A DNA stretch of 64,000 bases from an uncultured Ruminococcus sp. (GTDB lineage: Bacteria; Bacillota; Clostridia; Oscillospirales; Ruminococcaceae): positions 62,001 through 126,000 of the forward strand of contig UQDR01000002.1 of NCBI GenBank assembly GCA_900539835.1. Reading direction: 5' to 3'. Below, one piece after another: positions 35,573 to 42,798 of the stretch; position 1 is the first letter of the stretch; each line of letters begins with the position of its first letter. Under the pieces are notes generated by a model. The model searched no databases, was not told where the DNA came from, and saw only the letters and a list, made by a program, of their open reading frames with translations. Made by a program: the position numbers and the translations under genes.

Positions 35573-36313
35573 ATGAGAATTGACATAGCTACTTTATTTC
35601 CTGATTTATTGGAAAATTATCTGAATGAGAGTATAATCGGCAGATCTCGTGCAAAGAATATTTTTACAGCCTGTTGTCATAATATCCGTGATTATACAGA
35701 AGATAAGCACAGAAGAGTGGACGATACGCCTTACAGCGAGCGGCAGGGAATGCTTATGCAGGCACAGCCTATTTATCGCTGCTGGCAGGCGGTCTGCAAC
35801 ATGACAAAAAGCCAGCCCCATGTTATATATATGTCGCCTCAGGGCAAAACCCTGACCCAGAAAAGATGCAGGGAACTTTCTGAGATGGACAGCATATTTA
35901 TATTATGCGGGCATTATGAAGGCGTGGACAACAGAGTAATTGAAAAAATAGTTGACGAGGAAATCTCAATCGGCGATTATGTTCTGACCGGCGGCGAGCT
36001 TCCCGCTCTCGTTCTTGTGGACAGTGTGGTAAGAATGCTTGAGGGAACCCTCTCAAGCCAACAGGGATATACCGATGAAAGCCATTATAACGGATTGCTG
36101 GAATATCCGCAGTATACCCGACCGGAGGAATGGGAGGGCATGAGTGTTCCTAAGGTTCTTTTGTCGGGACATCACGCTAATATAAAAAAATGGCGGCATG
36201 AGCAATCTCTTCTCAATACCCTTAAAAAGCGTCCTGAGCTGTTGGAGAAATATCCTCTCACCCAAGAAGATCTGGCGGTTATAAACAGCTTTAACAAGGA
36301 TTCTGAGGACTGA
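35573..36313 (+). CDS. trmD: tRNA (guanine-N1-)-methyltransferase
   Basis: A 246-residue SPOUT methyltransferase that methylates G37 of tRNAs, preventing frameshifting. Typical segments are DIATLFPDLLENYL, HRRVDDTPYSERQGM, the knot region YEGVDNRVIEKIVDEEISIGDYVLTGGELP (in part), and RPEEWEGMSVPKVLLSGHHA. It is co-transcribed with rimM. The C-terminal TrmD domain is complete. Confidence 0.97.
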   Translation: MRIDIATLFPDLLENYLNESIIGRSRAKNIFTACCHNIRDYTEDKHRRVDDTPYSERQGMLMQAQPIYRCWQAVCNMTKSQPHVIYMSPQGKTLTQKRCRELSEMDSIFILCGHYEGVDNRVIEKIVDEEISIGDYVLTGGELPALVLVDSVVRMLEGTLSSQQGYTDESHYNGLLEYPQYTRPEEWEGMSVPKVLLSGHHANIKKWRHEQSLLNTLKKRPELLEKYPLTQEDLAVINSFNKDSED

Positions 36314-36319
36314 AAAGCC

Positions 36320-36376
36320 GTTTTCAACACGAAAATGTTAAAAACATTTGTATAGTTTGAATTAAGTGTTGAAAAC
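36320..36376. repeat. Nested inverted repeat downstream of trmD
   Basis: GTTTTCAACAC (36320-36330) is perfectly repeated in inverse orientation at 36366-36376, enclosing a second perfect stem AAATGTT/AACATTT (36333-36349). No T tract follows, so it is not a standard terminator. The octamer TTGTGCAA follows at 36380-36387. Confidence 0.7.
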
Positions 36377-36475
36377 TAATTGTGCAAGATGTACAAACTC
36401 AGGGCTTTGGGGTCGTTCATTATGAGCAAAAGATGAGAAATTACAAAAAAATATGATTTTTGTGGATATTTATCG

Positions 36476-36504
36476 TTGACTAATATGAAGTTGTCCTGTA
36501 TAAT
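36476..36504 (+). promoter_or_regulatory. Promoter of ptsH
   Basis: TTGACT 36476-36481, 17-bp spacer, TATAAT 36499-36504. Confidence 0.88.
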
Positions 36505-36589
36505 ATATAGTATCAACAATGATAAGTAATTATATAATTCATTGCTAAAATATTTCAATGAGAAACTTTATGATTGGAGAGATTTAATT

Positions 36590-36862
36590 ATGTTCGTAAA
36601 AGATGTAGTTGTTCAAAATCAGGTTGGCTTACATGCACGTCCTGCAACTTTTTTTATTCAGAAAGCTAATGAGTTCAAGTCTTCTATCTGGATTGAAAAA
36701 GAAGAAAGAAGAGTAAACGCAAAGAGCCTTCTTGGAATTCTTTCACTTGGTATTGTCGGCGGAACTTCTATCAGAATTATTGCTGACGGTGCTGATGAAG
36801 AGCTTGCAGTTCAGGGTCTTGTTGATCTGGTTGACAGCGGTTTCTCCGAAGATGCAAGATAA
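36590..36862 (+). CDS. ptsH: HPr phosphocarrier protein
   Basis: A 90-residue HPr-family protein. Both regulatory positions are canonical: His15 in GLHARPA, the site phosphorylated by enzyme I, and Ser46 in NAKSLLGI, the site for HPr kinase, so it could serve sugar transport and catabolite control. GGAGAG lies upstream of ATG 36590; an upstream in-frame ATG is ruled out by this site and by family length. No ptsI, EII or hprK gene lies nearby. It has its own promoter and terminator. Confidence 0.93.
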   Translation: MFVKDVVVQNQVGLHARPATFFIQKANEFKSSIWIEKEERRVNAKSLLGILSLGIVGGTSIRIIADGADEELAVQGLVDLVDSGFSEDAR

Positions 36863-36881
36863 TAAATATTTATATAGAAAA

Positions 36882-36918
36882 AGCGTCTGACATAAAAAAT
36901 GTCGGACGCTCTTTTTTA
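36882..36918 (+). terminator. Terminator of ptsH
   Basis: AGCGTCTGACA pairs with TGTCGGACGCT (one G.T pair, 7-base loop), followed by CTTTTTTA. Confidence 0.9.
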
Positions 36919-36923
36919 TATAG

Positions 36924-37253
36924 TTAATCTTCGTGTGTATAAGGCGGGTCGCCGAAAGGATAAATCTGCTGATAATTTCTATATTCCTCAGCTGAAAGAT
37001 CCGACCCTATGGGAATAAGCCCTGTGCAGTCGCCTGACGAACAAGCCGGATTATATCTGTCAAGAAGAACAGCCCGGTTATCTGCTTCTGTTTTTTTATA
37101 AGCATTAGCACATTTCTGTAATTCCTCAAAGGTCCTTATATCCTTGTCCATTAACCTGCGTTGTACGTTTGGCGATAACGTGTTAAAAAACTCATTGCTT
37201 GATACATCCTGATCCAGAAGATCAGAAAGGCAAAGGTGAACATTTTCCTGCAT
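36924..37253 (-). CDS. small protein of unknown function
   Basis: A 109-residue soluble protein that I do not recognise. It starts at ATG 37253, 11 or so bases after GAGGAGG; an upstream in-frame start is not supported. A helical first half (LSDLLDQDVSSNEFFNTL, RRLMDKDIRTFEELQK) precedes a Pro/Tyr/Gly-rich C-terminus (EYRNYQQIYPFGDPPY). Three Cys residues occur (CLSDLL, PACSSGDCTG) but no metal-binding pattern is clear. It stands alone between the ptsH terminator and a separate hairpin. Confidence 0.7.
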   Translation of the reverse strand: MQENVHLCLSDLLDQDVSSNEFFNTLSPNVQRRLMDKDIRTFEELQKCANAYKKTEADNRAVLLDRYNPACSSGDCTGLIPIGSDLSAEEYRNYQQIYPFGDPPYTHED

Positions 37254-37353
37254 AATATTAATCCTCCTCTTTAATGATTTGTATGGTTTAATAAAAATAT
37301 TATGCTCGGTTTGAATTAAGCAATGCGTTAAAATCTTTTGCAATTTTTTCAAC

Positions 37354-37386
37354 GAAAAAGAGCCTGCGAATTAACACAGGCTCTTT
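37354..37386 (-). terminator. Terminator of the 37.4-kb secreted protein gene
   Basis: AAAGAGCCTG/CAGGCTCTTT stem (37357-37366 with 37377-37386); on the minus strand it is followed by a T-rich run. Confidence 0.75.
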
Positions 37387-37429
37387 CTCAATTAAATTTA
37401 TTTGGTAAGTGTATCGCTGACAGATTTAT

Positions 37430-37840
37430 TTAGATAGTTGTGCTATACTTTTCAATATGTTCATAGGCTGAACCGCTATAAACATAGACGCTTGCATAAG
37501 CACGATAATCTTTACTCTTTGAAGCTGAATTATAAGTCTTGCTTGCAGTAGTACTTCCCGCATTTACATCTTTTGTTGCATAGTCAACGTCCTTCCACAC
37601 GCCGTTAACTTTTTCCTGGAGATAAACATAAACCTTAACGCGAGTTGCACTATCTTTTCCTCTTACTTCACAAGAAAATGTGATTGAATTAGTTCCTGTC
37701 CATGTAGCCGTAGGCTTCACATCACTGGCATATAAGTAATATGGTGAAATTCCGGGAACATCTGCGGCAGCAATTGCTGTTGCTGAAGCCAAACAAAAAG
37801 ACATGCATAAAACAATTAACATAGAAACAAATTTTTTCAT
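37430..37840 (-). CDS. small secreted protein of unknown function
   Basis: A 136-residue protein with a clear signal peptide (about 1-26, cleaved after AIAA) and a single beta-rich domain with many Ser, Thr, Tyr and Val residues (KVYVYLQEKVNGVWKDVDYA). ATG 37840 follows GAAAGGACG. It is not assigned to a family. It lies just downstream of the sigma/anti-sigma pair on the same strand, so it could be a target of that sigma factor; this is inference from position only. Confidence 0.7.
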   Translation of the reverse strand: MKKFVSMLIVLCMSFCLASATAIAAADVPGISPYYLYASDVKPTATWTGTNSITFSCEVRGKDSATRVKVYVYLQEKVNGVWKDVDYATKDVNAGSTTASKTYNSASKSKDYRAYASVYVYSGSAYEHIEKYSTTI

Positions 37841-37924
37841 AAAAAAACGTCCTTTCACAACAAATTTCTAAAATTTATTATGATTTAAAGTTTTTAATTT
37901 TTAATGCATTTTTTGTAACTATTT

Positions 37925-38623
37925 TTATTTTCGCCTCTTAACTGATTCAGCAATCTTTATTAATTCACTTTTATCCACGATTCCGGCAACATCAAATACC
38001 TTGCTTTCTTCTCTCCAAAGAATAATACCTGAACCATCATCGTAATCATAAAACAAGTCAGCTTCATATCCATGAATAGTTATCTTTTCTCTTACTTGAT
38101 GTTCAATATCAATTGATGGGGATGCCGTTAAACCAGATTCGCTGTAACTTACATATTTACCATCTTCATTTAAAAAATTATAGGAACCAATTTCAGGAAC
38201 ACTGTTTTCTTCGTCAAACTCAAAACCGCTGGGAATGTATGTTGGGAAAAACATATTAGCTTCATTGGGGTCTTCCATTTCTTCGTAACCGTTATAGTCA
38301 CCTTCAATAAAATGAAAATCCACTGCACCTTGCCTGTTGTCAATTGTTTCTTTTGTTTTAATTGTCCAATCTTTCTTTATATCTCCTCCTACTACAGCTG
38401 AAGCGCCAAAGCCTATTACTGCCGCAGCTATGCAGACTGCAATTTTAAAATTGATTTTTAAGCTTCTATTAACAGCCTCGACCTTTCCAAGAAGCAAGGC
38501 TATATTTCTTTTGTATTTACGGGAGAAGCGATGATTTATATCAGGAATTTCAGACATATATTTGCTCGCAGGGTCAATTATAACTTCCTTTAATGCATAA
38601 TATAAATTTGAATTGCTATTCAT
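37925..38623 (-). CDS. probable membrane anti-sigma factor
   Basis: A 232-residue protein: cytoplasmic helical N-terminus (about 1-55), one transmembrane helix (about 58-78, KIAVCIAAAVIGFGASAVVG) and an extracellular domain with FFPTYIPSGFEFDE and VDKSELIKIAESV, typical of DUF4367-type proteins. Its gene overlaps the end of the sigma factor gene by 8 bp, the usual layout for a sigma/anti-sigma pair, so it probably holds the sigma factor inactive at the membrane until an envelope signal appears. Confidence 0.8.
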   Translation of the reverse strand: MNSNSNLYYALKEVIIDPASKYMSEIPDINHRFSRKYKRNIALLLGKVEAVNRSLKINFKIAVCIAAAVIGFGASAVVGGDIKKDWTIKTKETIDNRQGAVDFHFIEGDYNGYEEMEDPNEANMFFPTYIPSGFEFDEENSVPEIGSYNFLNEDGKYVSYSESGLTASPSIDIEHQVREKITIHGYEADLFYDYDDGSGIILWREESKVFDVAGIVDKSELIKIAESVKRRK

Positions 38624-39155
38624 GAACCTCTTCTCCTAACCTTTTTCTCAGGATCGCTTTGGCTTCATTGATATAATTATAAACTGTTCTTCTTGAAACG
38701 CCCATTAACTCAGCAGTTTCATCAGCAGTCATTCCATAAAAGTATGTATATATGAGCACATTCCTATATTTTTCTTCCATAGAAGCAATTTCATATTTCA
38801 GAAGAGCGAGACTATAATCATCTGATCCTCTGTCAACCGGCTCATATAACAACTCATCATAAGACAAATCGTTCCTGTTATTTTTTCCTTTGTTATGCAT
38901 TTGATAACAAACGCTTCTAACAGTAACAATCAAATAAGCCTCAAGTTCGTGCACATTTAATTTGTTAATTTTCTGAAAATATTTTGCGATTCTGAAAAAA
39001 CATTCATAAACAGCATCTTCTGAGGCAGTCTTATTATTCAAAATCTTATTTGCAACATAAAACAACCTGTCTTCATAAGTTTTAACAATATGATCAAAAG
39101 CCGCTTTGTCCTTTTCATTATCAATCATCGCTAAAAACATTGCACTGTTAATCAT
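38616..39155 (-). CDS. ECF-type RNA polymerase sigma factor
   Basis: A 179-residue two-domain sigma factor. Region 2 is FDHIVKTYEDRLFYVANKIL with DAVYECFFRIAKYF, and region 4 is MTADETAELMGVSRRTVYNYI. GGGGGG before ATG 39155 sets the start (an in-frame ATG 15 bases earlier overlaps the site). It is translationally coupled to a membrane protein that is probably its anti-sigma factor. An inverted repeat, AGGATAATT/AATTATCCT, lies about 85 bp upstream (39240-39266). Confidence 0.88.
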   Translation of the reverse strand: MINSAMFLAMIDNEKDKAAFDHIVKTYEDRLFYVANKILNNKTASEDAVYECFFRIAKYFQKINKLNVHELEAYLIVTVRSVCYQMHNKGKNNRNDLSYDELLYEPVDRGSDDYSLALLKYEIASMEEKYRNVLIYTYFYGMTADETAELMGVSRRTVYNYINEAKAILRKRLGEEVHE

Positions 39156-39276
39156 AATATCCCCCCGCATAATCCGCCAGCATTCGACAACACAAAAGTA
39201 AAAAAAATTAAGGTTTTATTTTTTTACATTTATTTTAAAAGGATAATTAAATGTAACAATTATCCTGACAGCTTGT

Positions 39277-39312
39277 AAGAAAAAACCCGTCATCACTGAG
39301 GTGACAACGGGT
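39277..39312 (-). terminator. Terminator of the tRNA-Gln pair
   Basis: On the minus strand a hairpin formed by ACCCGT...ACGGGT with an inner TCAC/GTGA stem is followed by TTTTTTCTT. Confidence 0.8.
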
Positions 39313-39331
39313 AAACGCCACATGGGCTCAA

Positions 39332-39407
39332 TGGCTGGGGTAAAAGGATTCGAACCTTTGGAATGTCGGAGTCAGAGTCCGATGCCTTACCACTTGGCGA
39401 TACCCCA
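39332..39407 (-). tRNA. tRNA-Gln (anticodon CTG)
   Basis: 76 nt with encoded CCA. The anticodon arm is TCGGA-CTCTGAC-TCCGA, giving anticodon CTG (reads CAG). The acceptor stem is TGGGGTA/TACCCCA and the T arm contains GGTTCGAATCC. Confidence 0.95.
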
Positions 39408-39423
39408 ATATTGGAAATAGTAT

Positions 39424-39499
39424 TGGTTGGGATAGATGGATTCGAACCATCGGAATGACGGAGTCAAAGTCCGTTGCCTTACCTCTTGGCTATATCCCA
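39424..39499 (-). tRNA. tRNA-Gln (anticodon TTG)
   Basis: 76 nt with encoded CCA, 16 bp upstream of the other glutamine tRNA and very similar to it. The anticodon loop is CTTTGAC, giving TTG (reads CAA). The acceptor stem is TGGGATA/TATCCCA. Confidence 0.95.
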
Positions 39500-39597
39500 A
39501 TATCTTTCCCTACTCATACAGCTTTTATATTATACCACAGCTTTACCCGGAATACAATAGAAACGCATTATTTTTACAATATGGAAACATTTTATTA

Positions 39598-39660
39598 ACT
39601 TTTTTGAGATCTAAGCCCCAGATTATTTAAATATAATTGGGGCTTAATCTCTAAAAAAAT
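39598..39660. repeat. Long imperfect inverted repeat
   Basis: Arms at about 39601-39620 and 39639-39659 share TTAAGCCCCA/TGGGGCTTA and extend through GAGAT and T5-6/A6. Because the T run is on the 5' side and the A run on the 3' side in both orientations, it is not a simple terminator. A second stem (GCTGAGA/TCTCAGC, 39698-39715) follows. Confidence 0.6.
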
Positions 39661-39745
39661 GCCTTTGGGGATTGACGAGTATGGCGTAAATTACTTTGCT
39701 GAGATATTTCTCAGCTTTTCCATTTGTGATTTCATGAAAAAAGTC

Positions 39746-39895
39746 TTAATCATCAAATGGGTCTGTAACTACTACGTCGGTAAGTGGTTTTGTAGTACCT
39801 GTCGGAACCACTACTTCTCCGCCGCTTGCAGTAATTATATCTTCAGATATGAATTCAAAAAACTCCAATGATGGCTTTTTATATTTAAACTTCAT
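39746..39895 (-). CDS. 49-codon gene behind the large secreted protein
   Basis: This short frame begins at ATG 39895, preceded by a full AAAAGGAGG site 8 bases upstream, and ends at TAA (39746-39748). The product begins MKFKYKKPSLEFFEFISED and continues with IITASGGEVVVPTGT and an acidic end (VTDPFDD). It has no signal peptide or cysteine. It lies 17 bp after the stop of the 807-residue secreted protein, so the two share an mRNA. Short proteins starting with a Lys-Pro-Glu-Phe pattern and an EDIIT-S motif recur in gut Clostridia in my memory, without known function; a leader-core precursor peptide is one possibility. Confidence 0.75.
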   Translation of the reverse strand: MKFKYKKPSLEFFEFISEDIITASGGEVVVPTGTTKPLTDVVVTDPFDD

Positions 39896-39912
39896 TTTTA
39901 CATACCTCCTTT

Positions 39913-42336
39913 TTATTGTTCTTGAGTTGAATCCTGTGCCTGAGGGGTAGTGATTCCTGCGATACCGTCTGAGAATACAACCTTAGACTTTCCGCCTTCT
40001 TTATAAATAAGGAAAGCTCTCGCATATCTCTCTACACCGTTCTTCATTCCTGTCAGTGACATCAACACCTGATTATTTGCCTCTGCATAAAGCTGACCTT
40101 TTCTTGCTGTTGACAATGCTGTTTTTTCAGGGAGATTTGTCAGTGTTGTTCCGGATACAGTTACACCTGACAAATCAGCAATATTAGCTTCAATAGGTGT
40201 AAAGATAATTCCGGCTGATACAAATTCAACGCTGTCAGGAATATAATATGCACAGTTGAATGTTATCTTATGGAAGTTAACGTCAGTTGTTTCAAATCCA
40301 TAGCTTTGAACCTTATCTGATACAAATGCCGCAGGTGTTACTGTTACTTCTTCATCAGCATATACTGCTTCAAAGTCTGCGTCGCACCAAGCGCTGAAGA
40401 ATATTGTACTGTCATAAGAATATACCATTCCGTTCAATGTCCAATACTGGAATGAACCGTATGCATTTGTATCAGGAGCTACGAGCTTAACCTGTGTATA
40501 GTTAGCAACCTTATATGTGTCTCCTCTTGGAAGTTCATAGCTGTAATCAATATCAGTTTCGTCTTCCATTACATATACTCTTCCGTTTTCTACAGTGAGT
40601 GTATATCCGATTTCAGAAACCTCATACATTGCCTTAAATGTAACGGTAGTACCGGCTTTATATGATTTGGCTTCAAGAGCTTTACCTATTTCATCATTAT
40701 CAGAGCCTTCAATTTTTGCTACAAGATTTCCGTTTGCATCATATTCTTCCCAGCCAACTAAAGTGTATCCCTGTACATCTATAAAACGAGGAGCCTTAGG
40801 ATTAAAATGAACTTCAGTGCCCGAAACAGTAAGCTGTGAAAATGCATTAGTCTTTAATTCGTTTCCAAACATGTCAATATAATTGAACTCACATCCAACT
40901 ACTACACCGTCGTCTTCTTCAACAGGGAATTTAATATAATCGTAATAACCATGTGCCCCCGGATTCTGAACCCGAACAACGTTACCCTCGCTATCAATTA
41001 CGCCCTCTTCACAGTTTGCGGCGTCAGTAGCAACAGAAATAAAGTAAGTTCCCGGTACTGCATTAGCAGGGATAGTGATTGACTCGACCGTCTTATTCGG
41101 ATCCAATCTATTATAAAGAACGAAATATCCGTCTGAGAAATCAGAACCTGCCGCCAATGAGCCTCCGTCTACACGCCAGCCTGCTGATGCCCACCTATCC
41201 TTACGTTCTTGGCTAATATATGGATTTCCATTTTCATCTTTTCCATCGCATGGTACATAAATGTTAATCCACATACCACTGTCATTACTTCCGCCAATGT
41301 GAGATTCATCCATTACGCCCCAGTCATATCCAACGAGAACTTCAATCTCATCATTTCCCTCTTCAATAGTAAACGGAATTGCAATAGCTGAAGATTCCTT
41401 ATACATTTCAACTGCATGACCACCGGAGAAATTGACATCAGTAAATCTTTTCTGTTCAGCAGTGTTATCGCTAACTTTTTTAAATCTATCTCCGTTTTCA
41501 TCTTTCTTTTCAGACTGCAAATTCATAAAGTCTTCAGCTTCATAAATCGTATATTTGATTGCCTTATAATTTGCTACATATGTACGATTCTCAGATACAT
41601 TATTTAATACAAGTGTTCTGCTTGTTCCCACTTCTTCACCGTCCAGCGTCCAGTTTACAAACTTAAATCCGCTCTTGGTTGTTGCCTGTAAAGTTACATC
41701 AGAACCTACGAGAACTTCTCCGCCTCCGGTTACAGTTCCATGTTCTTCAGCGTCGGGAACACCAACAACTGAAACTGCTTCAAATACAGGCTTGCTTGAC
41801 TTAACGTCTACATAGTCATATCCTGCATATTGCTGTCCGTAAACACCGATATAATATGTTCCGGGCTCACTGAATGTAACGCTTTCAATTGTCTGAGTTC
41901 CCCACTTAGTTGTTGTACCTAACTGGTGATAAGAAGCCTTTGAATAAGTCTCGCCGCCGATTGTTGCTGTCTCTGAGCCGCTTCCCGGCTGCCAGATATT
42001 TACCCAAGGATTCTTGTCATTACCTTCTGCAACATATCTGATTGTGATATCATATGTTACTGAAGTATCTGTAATTACGATCGGCAGATATGCCTCACAT
42101 GAGCCGGTCATTTCGAGCCAGTCATTTGCTGAAGCTTCACCATAATATGTGTCGCCTGGCTTTGTCTGATGTGCAGTGCCGTCGAACAATACAGCGTCTT
42201 CTGCTTCAATTCTGACTGTGTCTGTCTTAGTTGTTTCGCCTGCCGCCGAAGCGAATAATGAAGCTGACGGCAGAAGCGTTGCCGTTAACGCAGCTGCTGA
42301 TAAAAAGCTTAAGACTCTCCTTTTAAAATTTTTCAT
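39913..42336 (-). CDS. large secreted protein with CBM35/6-like and InlB-B-like repeats
   Basis: An 807-residue secreted protein with signal peptide (about 1-32). Domain order: a beta-sandwich module like CBM35/CBM6 (about 42-190, VRIEAEDAVLFDG); an InlB-B-repeat-like unit (about 195-260, GFKFVNWTLDGEEVG); a second sandwich module (about 262-475, YTIYEAEDFMNLQ); two or three further B-repeat-like units (about 480-665, FQYWTLNGMVYSYD); and a C-terminal beta domain. No catalytic motif, dockerin, sortase motif or membrane tail is seen. It probably binds carbohydrate at the cell surface or in the medium. Monocistronic except for the small gene behind it. Confidence 0.8.
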   Translation of the reverse strand: MKNFKRRVLSFLSAAALTATLLPSASLFASAAGETTKTDTVRIEAEDAVLFDGTAHQTKPGDTYYGEASANDWLEMTGSCEAYLPIVITDTSVTYDITIRYVAEGNDKNPWVNIWQPGSGSETATIGGETYSKASYHQLGTTTKWGTQTIESVTFSEPGTYYIGVYGQQYAGYDYVDVKSSKPVFEAVSVVGVPDAEEHGTVTGGGEVLVGSDVTLQATTKSGFKFVNWTLDGEEVGTSRTLVLNNVSENRTYVANYKAIKYTIYEAEDFMNLQSEKKDENGDRFKKVSDNTAEQKRFTDVNFSGGHAVEMYKESSAIAIPFTIEEGNDEIEVLVGYDWGVMDESHIGGSNDSGMWINIYVPCDGKDENGNPYISQERKDRWASAGWRVDGGSLAAGSDFSDGYFVLYNRLDPNKTVESITIPANAVPGTYFISVATDAANCEEGVIDSEGNVVRVQNPGAHGYYDYIKFPVEEDDGVVVGCEFNYIDMFGNELKTNAFSQLTVSGTEVHFNPKAPRFIDVQGYTLVGWEEYDANGNLVAKIEGSDNDEIGKALEAKSYKAGTTVTFKAMYEVSEIGYTLTVENGRVYVMEDETDIDYSYELPRGDTYKVANYTQVKLVAPDTNAYGSFQYWTLNGMVYSYDSTIFFSAWCDADFEAVYADEEVTVTPAAFVSDKVQSYGFETTDVNFHKITFNCAYYIPDSVEFVSAGIIFTPIEANIADLSGVTVSGTTLTNLPEKTALSTARKGQLYAEANNQVLMSLTGMKNGVERYARAFLIYKEGGKSKVVFSDGIAGITTPQAQDSTQEQ

Positions 42337-42701
42337 TCTTTTTTCCTCCTCAAAATTAATTCTTATTTAGTTTGAAGTTTGAACACAAATTCCAAAAGCT
42401 GTATTCAAGCTCAACGCCTTACAGCAAAACTCATCCAAACATTCCTTTTATATAATAATTATACACATAAGATATGGAAATGTCAATAGATTGAATTAAA
42501 TAAAAATATATAAATTTTCTTGAAAAATTATCATAATTTTATTTAAATTACAAGCGGTTTATGTGAGTTTTCCCGCTATATTTTATATGCAGAAACTTGT
42601 ATTTTTTTATAATACCTGTAAGTTATCAAATCAAATTTGATTTTGTATTTTTTTGTGAAAAAGCACTAAATGTTCTTGTGCAAATTTAGTGAAAAACATC
42701 A
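42337..42701. other. AT-rich divergent intergenic region
   Basis: No gene. It separates two secreted-protein genes transcribed away from each other. It contains TTGTGCAA at 42676-42683 and short AGCGG/CCGCT arms near 42552-42575. Promoters for the minus gene could not be placed with confidence. Confidence 0.5.
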
Positions 42702-42731
42702 TTGAAAAGAACTTACAGCATATGATATAAT
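42702..42731 (+). promoter_or_regulatory. Promoter of the wall-anchored tandem-module gene
   Basis: TTGAAA 42702-42707, 18-bp spacer, TATAAT 42726-42731; TTGTGCAA lies 18 bp upstream of the -35 box. Confidence 0.75.
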
Positions 42732-42798
42732 GTATTTAACAATTACATTGGGGTTTTATTTCTCAATTCATTGTGAATATTTTTTTGGAGGATGAAAA

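Noticed and set aside
36357..37315. Repeat TTTGAATTAAG near 36357 and 37310
   Set aside because: Only 11 AT-rich bases; expected by chance.
39436..39630. Plus-strand 64-residue frame over a tRNA gene
   Set aside because: It overlaps a clear tRNA-Gln; the translation is an artefact.
39659..39871. Plus-strand 70-residue frame
   Set aside because: It is the shadow of the better-supported minus-strand 49-codon gene, which has an AAAAGGAGG site.
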